Origin: Typha latifolia
Lineage: Eukaryota > Streptophyta > Magnoliopsida > Poales > Typhaceae
Length of the DNA: 64,000 nucleotides
Assembly (NCBI GenBank): GCA_019914945.1
Contig: CM034104.1
Coordinates: 10,900,046 to 10,964,045, forward strand
Direction of reading: 5' to 3'
A program made the translations under genes and the position numbers. Numbering within the stretch: the first letter of the stretch is position 1; the number at the start of each line of letters is the position of its first letter. The notes under the pieces were generated by a model that saw only the letters and a program-made list of their open reading frames with translations, was not told the origin of the DNA and did no database searches. Of this stretch, positions 59,310-64,000 are shown in pieces.

Positions 59310-60274
59310 CTAATCCTAGATCGACTCATACTAGAATTTGCCTTAAAAGCTTACATTAGGAATAAATAAGATTTGAGATAAATATGACTTAGCTAAATCA
59401 GGTCTTTTTATCCTTATCAAAATATTTCTTTATTCTGCGTAGATAGAATCCAAAGCTGAAAAAACTTTAAATATAAAAGTTGTATATCATGATGTTATCA
59501 ATCCAAGTTGTATCATAATATTCAAGCATCGTACGAATATCTTTTAAATAAATTTGAATTGAATTTAGCTAATTAAATAAATTCTAACCTACTAATACTC
59601 TAACTAAACTATATAAGTAGAATAATTAAGATAACTAAACTCAATTCATCGAGCCCAATGTCCCTATGATATGAACTAATCTAACTCTATTTGCATCAGA
59701 AAAATAGTTCTAGAAAAAAAAAAGGCACAAGGATGAAAATAAGAGGAGAGAATCTCTTTGCCTAAAACCCTTCCTCATATGCAATAGGTTGCATGGCATT
59801 TCATTAACAAAGTGGTCAAGAGGCCGAATCTAAATAAGAGCTAACTAGTGAATCTGAGAAAAGCCATGAGCCTATAAACCCTTGTTTGCTTTGAGTTTAG
59901 AGAGGTTCTTAAATTTGATCAGGGATCCTAGCCAAGTTCAGTAACTAAATATCTTTTTATTTTTTTTAGTTTCTAACTAAATTCACTCCCCAATAAATAA
60001 AATAAAATTTCTAATATAAATTTAAAGTATTCAAATTTTACCCTTCACATTATTGAAATCTATCACTTTTCTCATTAAAATAAAGGGGTTTTAGTCCATT
60101 AATTTTATATATCATTTATTTTACTCCAAAATTAATATTTTTTTTATGTTTTCACATCACATAAAAGTAATAATTACATTTTAGCTTAGCTCACAGTAAA
60201 ACAGTATTTTCTTGGCCTGGTTGAAGGTACTAAAATCATTAAAGATAATGAGAATCAAATAGAAAACACCAAAA
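58651..60274. other. Intergenic DNA with long (TA)n microsatellite
   Basis: A (TA)n array of about 70 bp occupies 59237-59308. No gene is seen on either strand, and the DNA is AT-rich up to the tRNA. Confidence 0.5.
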
Positions 60275-60345
60275 GCACCAGTGGTCTAGTGGTAGAATAG
60301 TACCCTGCCACGGTACAGACCCGGGTTCGATTCCCGGCTGGTGCA
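60275..60345 (+). tRNA. trnG-GCC: tRNA-Gly (anticodon GCC)
   Basis: A 71-nt cloverleaf. Acceptor arms GCACCAG and CTGGTGC pair fully. The A box is TGGTCTAGTGG, the anticodon GCC is at 60307-60309 in the loop CTGCCAC, and the B box GGTTCGATTCC is intact. It ends in the discriminator A without encoded CCA. A T5 run at 60350-60354 is a Pol III terminator. The sequence matches the standard nuclear plant tRNA-Gly(GCC). No intron. Confidence 0.97.
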
Positions 60346-60632
60346 GTTGTTTTTATTTATTTTTCATCACACAACCAGATTACGATCTTTGATTCTTTTG
60401 TATTTAAGTCCGTCTTTCTCCAAGCAGGAGAAACGTTGCCGTCTTCACTCTTTTAACATTAGTACGCCTTCACAGTAAGACCCGAAAAGACAAAACTGCC
60501 CCCGCTCTCCTACCCCCCTAGTTCCTAGAAGGCTAGAAGCAGGAGGAGGCTATAAACTCCAATTAATAATAACCTCTTCTTTCCTCCCTCCTCCCTCCTC
60601 CCTCCTCCATCTTAGAAGGGGCAGCAATCGCC
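60346..60632 (+). promoter_or_regulatory. Promoter and leader of the acidic-protein gene
   Basis: This spacer separates the tRNA from the next gene. A (CTCC)n tract at about 60584-60608 forms a CT-rich leader just before the ATG. TATAAAC at 60551-60557 lies about 80 bp upstream of the ATG and is a possible TATA box. Confidence 0.4.
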
Positions 60633-61205
60633 ATGTCAATATCTACCAATGGTCACCTCCAAGGTAAACTATGTTTTTCTTTCTTATACCCTTTCTATCC
60701 TCGCATGTATTCCCAGATTACTCCTCCTAAAATTCGTTCCCGCATCCCTATAGATGACGGCGCCGCCACCGACTCCGGCTCCGACGTCGAGCAAGAAAAC
60801 GCTGGCAATGACGAATACTACCGCCCGATCTCCACCTCCGATGATGAAGGTAACTCCGATCACCCAAACCCTAATGGCTTCTTCCACCTTCATTTGGAGA
60901 ATGGGAATGGGATCTCGGGTTTGGATCTGAGCGATGAAGAGGAAGACGAAGGAGAAGAGGAAGAGCAGGATGAGGTGGAGGAGGATAAGGTGAGGGAGAT
61001 GGAGGCGTCGATCTCGAGGGCGTTCATGGAGGACGAGAGCAGGAGGAGGTCGCCACTCACGACGGAGGCGGCCTCGAGAATCGTGGACGCGATGAGAGGG
61101 GTGGAGTTCAGAGGGGTTCCGCCAGATTGGGCGGATCAGGTGGCGGAGGAACAATGGGTGGATCAACTGAGGAGATTGCGAGGTGAATCTAGCTCCCCGA
61201 ACTAA
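60633..61205 (+). CDS. Conserved plant acidic protein of unknown function
   Basis: The frame is open for 190 codons. A better model removes a 90-nt intron (60664-60753, GT donor GTAAAC, acceptor CTATAG). It joins MSISTNGHLQ to DDGAATDSGSDVEQ and gives 160 residues. The intron keeps frame and has no stop, so both forms can be read. The protein has an acidic middle (DEEEDEGEEEEQDEVEED) and a more conserved-looking C-terminus (REMEASISRAFMEDESRRR, MRGVEFRGVPPDWA, EEQWVDQLRRLRG). I recognise the pattern as a plant-wide small uncharacterised protein and cannot assign a function. There is no signal peptide or membrane helix in the spliced form, so it is probably nuclear or cytosolic. Confidence 0.72.
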   Translation: MSISTNGHLQGKLCFSFLYPFYPRMYSQITPPKIRSRIPIDDGAATDSGSDVEQENAGNDEYYRPISTSDDEGNSDHPNPNGFFHLHLENGNGISGLDLSDEEEDEGEEEEQDEVEEDKVREMEASISRAFMEDESRRRSPLTTEAASRIVDAMRGVEFRGVPPDWADQVAEEQWVDQLRRLRGESSSPN

Positions 61206-62669
61206 GAAAGATTTCATCTTTGATCCCTTTTCCCCCTTCTTCTACGATCTGATCTTATATGCGTGCCGTATTTGGGGATTTCTCTAAAACCCTATAGATT
61301 TCAAACTGGAATTGAACTGTGATGCGTATTTTCTGATGAAATGAGTTGTATTGGAGATGTGAAATTTGTTTTCAATGCGAAATTTGTGGATTGTACTCTT
61401 AATTGCTCCTTATTGCTACTTCTGGGGCTCATCCCAAATCATTCTTTTAATTTAAACTGTTGAATGGAATTCAACAATAGCCACAAAACAATCCAGAATT
61501 CTGCTTACAAATAAGATGAGATTTATCCTGCACAAGGCCATCGTTGAACACCGAACAGAACAAAAACAAAAAGAAAAGAGAAAGAACATAAAAGAGGACC
61601 AAGGAGAGAACAGAGAAAGGACAAACCTCGCTAAGGAGGAGGAAGACCTCTCTCATCCTTTCAGCCACTTTTGCTAGGAGAAGAAGGAAGGAGGCCGGTG
61701 GTGAGGTGGAGAGAACCCTCTCTCATGGGAAGGGAGAAAAATGGGGAACACTAGCAAGGGGTCTGCTACGGTGGGCACATCGAGCTCTAATGTAAACTCT
61801 CTTACACCTACCAAAAAACACTCAAAATGTGGTAATCAAACTCTAAAAACTTTACTGGAGATTTGTAATCCTTCATATAAATAATAGCCTACCTTTTACT
61901 GAACAAACCATGTCTATAGATTCATTAACTAAACTTAATCATTCTTTTAAATTAGCTTAATTATAGTAAGGACATCACCAAGAGTACTCTTGTGCAACTT
62001 AAACTCAATTTCACACCAGGAAACTTGTCTGCTCTACATTCTAAAACACAATAACAAAATGCAAACAGATGGAAGCCAATACCTAGGAGTTGACACATTT
62101 GAGTTATATCCAATTAGTTCGATTTTAAAGACCTAAGAATCTTGAATGGGATTCATCTTGCTTCCTAATAAACAATGGAGAAAGAAGAAAGGGTTGAGAG
62201 CTTCCCTAATTTCCTTCCTCTTCTAGCTTTAAGATTTTGGCCAAAAAGAGAAGTATCGTCAATCATGCCCTAGAAAAAATATATATAAATTTAGACAAAT
62301 AGTAGATAAATAGTTTAAACTAGACGGAATGTATTTTGTTTTTATGTCATCGTTAGTGCTAACCTAACTAAGAGTGTATTCCGCATATATTTGATAAAAA
62401 TGTATAATGCGATTTACAATATTAAAAATATAGGGTATAAACCGAAAATACATGTAAAAAGTGTTGAATACAAATTTCTAGAACTTCAAACACAAGCTGC
62501 AGACACCATTCCCAGGATTATAACAACTGAAATATTTAATAAATTACACCATGTGTAGTAGTCAAGTAAGCTTCAATTGTGTAAGTCTCCAACATCCACA
62601 AACTAAACCATAATAAAAGCTCACACTACTAGTCTAGATAATCCACAAGACCTCTCAAAAAAGCCATCT
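61206..62669. other. Intergenic DNA between convergent genes
   Basis: 3' UTRs of the flanking convergent genes and AT-rich DNA. A frame at 61471-61668 (minus) has no recognised product. No repeat boundary was found. Confidence 0.45.
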
Positions 62670-63582
62670 CTAGAACTTCTCAACGCTGATGCCATTCTTC
62701 AGAACCTCATATACACCTCTGTTCCTGGTTTTAGTTACTCGAGCCGTAAAATTGACCTTCGGTCCCTCTGTTTTGACACAAGTAACTTTTGTCCAGACAA
62801 ACACCTTGGTCTTCATCCCCTCAATATTGCTGAGCTTACCCTTCTGGAGATTCCCAGACACAGTGGTGAAGAACCGCACGATGGAGGAATCCCTGTAACA
62901 AACCTCACAAATAGAGGGTATGAATACAGTGAGCCTCCCTGTCTCTTCGTTGAATTCATAGTTGGTAGCATCTCGCGGGAAGAGACCGGTCGGCAGGTCA
63001 TACTCCCGCAGCAGCTCAGGTAATGGTTTCTGCAACGTCCCTGGAATTTTAAGTATTCCAATAAAAAGAGTATAACTACAGTCAGTCACCCGACCAAGAG
63101 GTCATGAGGGTTACAACCCCTTTACAATATTAAGACTTAGCAACTAGCAAAATATTCGTAGTTGAATCAGACAGGCGCAGCATGAGAAGTTAAAGCAAAC
63201 ATGTAGGTAATAAACACAATTGTTATCACTGAAGATGGGTCTGAGACCAGAAGTTATGACATCGAAAGTTTTTATGGAGTTAGCTATTACTTCCTACAAG
63301 AATGTTCCATGAGGAATGAGAAGAATGAATACTTTATCAGGCAAAAACAAGTCGAATGAATATTGAAGGATAGACATTAGACAAAGTAACAGAGATATAT
63401 GCAAAGAGAGCATCTCAGATCGGTACATCAATCTGCCGCAATATCTATGATAATTTTTCGAACACTAGAGTTCTAATGATGACTAACTTACTAAGAAGAT
63501 AGAAAGCCATAGTATCATGTTCTGTACCTTTAAATTTGTTCACCAACCATTTTGCTCCTCCACTAATGCTGTCAGAGATTGA
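62670..63582 (-). CDS. DUF538 family protein (At5g01610-like), 3' part
   Basis: The last two exons on the minus strand, 63528-63582 and 62670-63040, join in frame (SISDSISGGAKWLVNKFKG, then TLQKPLPELLREYDLP). The 142 residues seen include GLFPRDATNYEFNEETG, PSICEVCYRDSSIVRF, KGKLSNIEGMKTKVFVW and the C-terminus GVYEVLKNGISVEKF, the full DUF538 core. DUF538 proteins have a BPI-like beta fold and poorly known, stress-linked roles. The first exon (family start of the MD...KVGSYW type) is not found before 64000, so the gene is cut by the window edge. The stretch 63583-64000 is intron without recognised coding. Confidence 0.9.
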
Positions 63583-64000
63583 CTGCATTCACAATGCACA
63601 AGCACAAATTAGTACGAGAAAAAGGAATTCTTGTTATTTCATTTATTCATGTGATATAAAGGATTCAATAAGACTTAATATTCTTAAGAATTTTACATTT
63701 CCAAAACATTTGCCTAATCCAAAACTCTAACTTCATGTATGGAAATTAAGTAGCAACAATAATTGCATCCTTAGATGGAACTGGAAAAAAGAAACAACAT
63801 TTTCCTTTAAGGCTGAACTAATTGCAATAAACTTCAACACGTAATAATGTTTAACAAAGAAAGTAACCAAAAATTAATAATAAAAAATAGATAAAGGGAG
63901 ATTTTAGAGGATCTAATTAAATAGTTAGCATCCTCTATGCTCATCCTCATAAATTTCGTTACAATTTCAATTTCAGAAACCACAGCAATTACTCGACTGA

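Overview
This is nuclear DNA from a flowering plant. Genes are split by GT-AG introns, intergenic DNA is AT-rich, and families such as LBD, EC1, DUF538 and plant RH18 are present. Several first exons are very GC-rich and GC content falls along the gene (beta-glucanase, mitoferrin, RH18), which suggests a monocot; the species cannot be fixed from sequence alone.

Layout. 0.2-1.3 kb: decayed Copia retroelement (minus). 2.0-4.8 kb: GH17 beta-1,3-glucanase with X8 domain and a predicted GPI anchor. 5.7-6.2 kb: egg-cell-secreted EC1-like protein. 6.5-11.0 kb: TAF15b-like RNA-binding protein, six coding exons, with a hAT-type MITE in its third intron. 13.2-16.2 kb: decayed LINE (minus). 17.6-18.4 kb: cluster of AAG and CT microsatellites. 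19.7-20.4 kb: LOB-domain transcription factor. 23.2-35.5 kb: DEAD-box helicase RH18 (minus, 11 coding exons), whose second intron holds a gypsy remnant and a Tourist-like MITE with a hAT-type MITE nested inside it. 36.5-37.8 kb: Pack-MULE-like element with 9-bp target-site duplications carrying a broken, intronless copy of ribosomal protein L19. 39.7-46.7 kb: type I membrane protein of the ATG27/MRH class, 11 exons, third copy of the hAT MITE in an intron. 49.1-52.8 kb: mitoferrin-like mitochondrial carrier. 53.3-56.5 kb: 1.6-kb tandem duplication containing two pseudogene copies of a TPT-type nucleotide-sugar transporter and LINE scraps. 57.9-58.6 kb: LINE RNase H remnant. 60.3 kb: tRNA-Gly(GCC). 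60.6-61.2 kb: small acidic conserved protein of unknown function. 62.7 kb to the end: 3' part of a DUF538 gene (minus).

The genes are independent housekeeping or developmental loci and do not form a pathway or cluster. The most distinctive content is in the mobile DNA: a three-copy hAT MITE family whose 8-bp duplications can be read directly, the RPL19-carrying MULE, and the palindrome-joined transporter pseudogene duplication. Other points of note are an Arg in place of the usual catalytic Glu in the glucanase, a GC-AG intron and a 69-nt stop-free intron in RH18, and a uORF overlapping the mitoferrin start.
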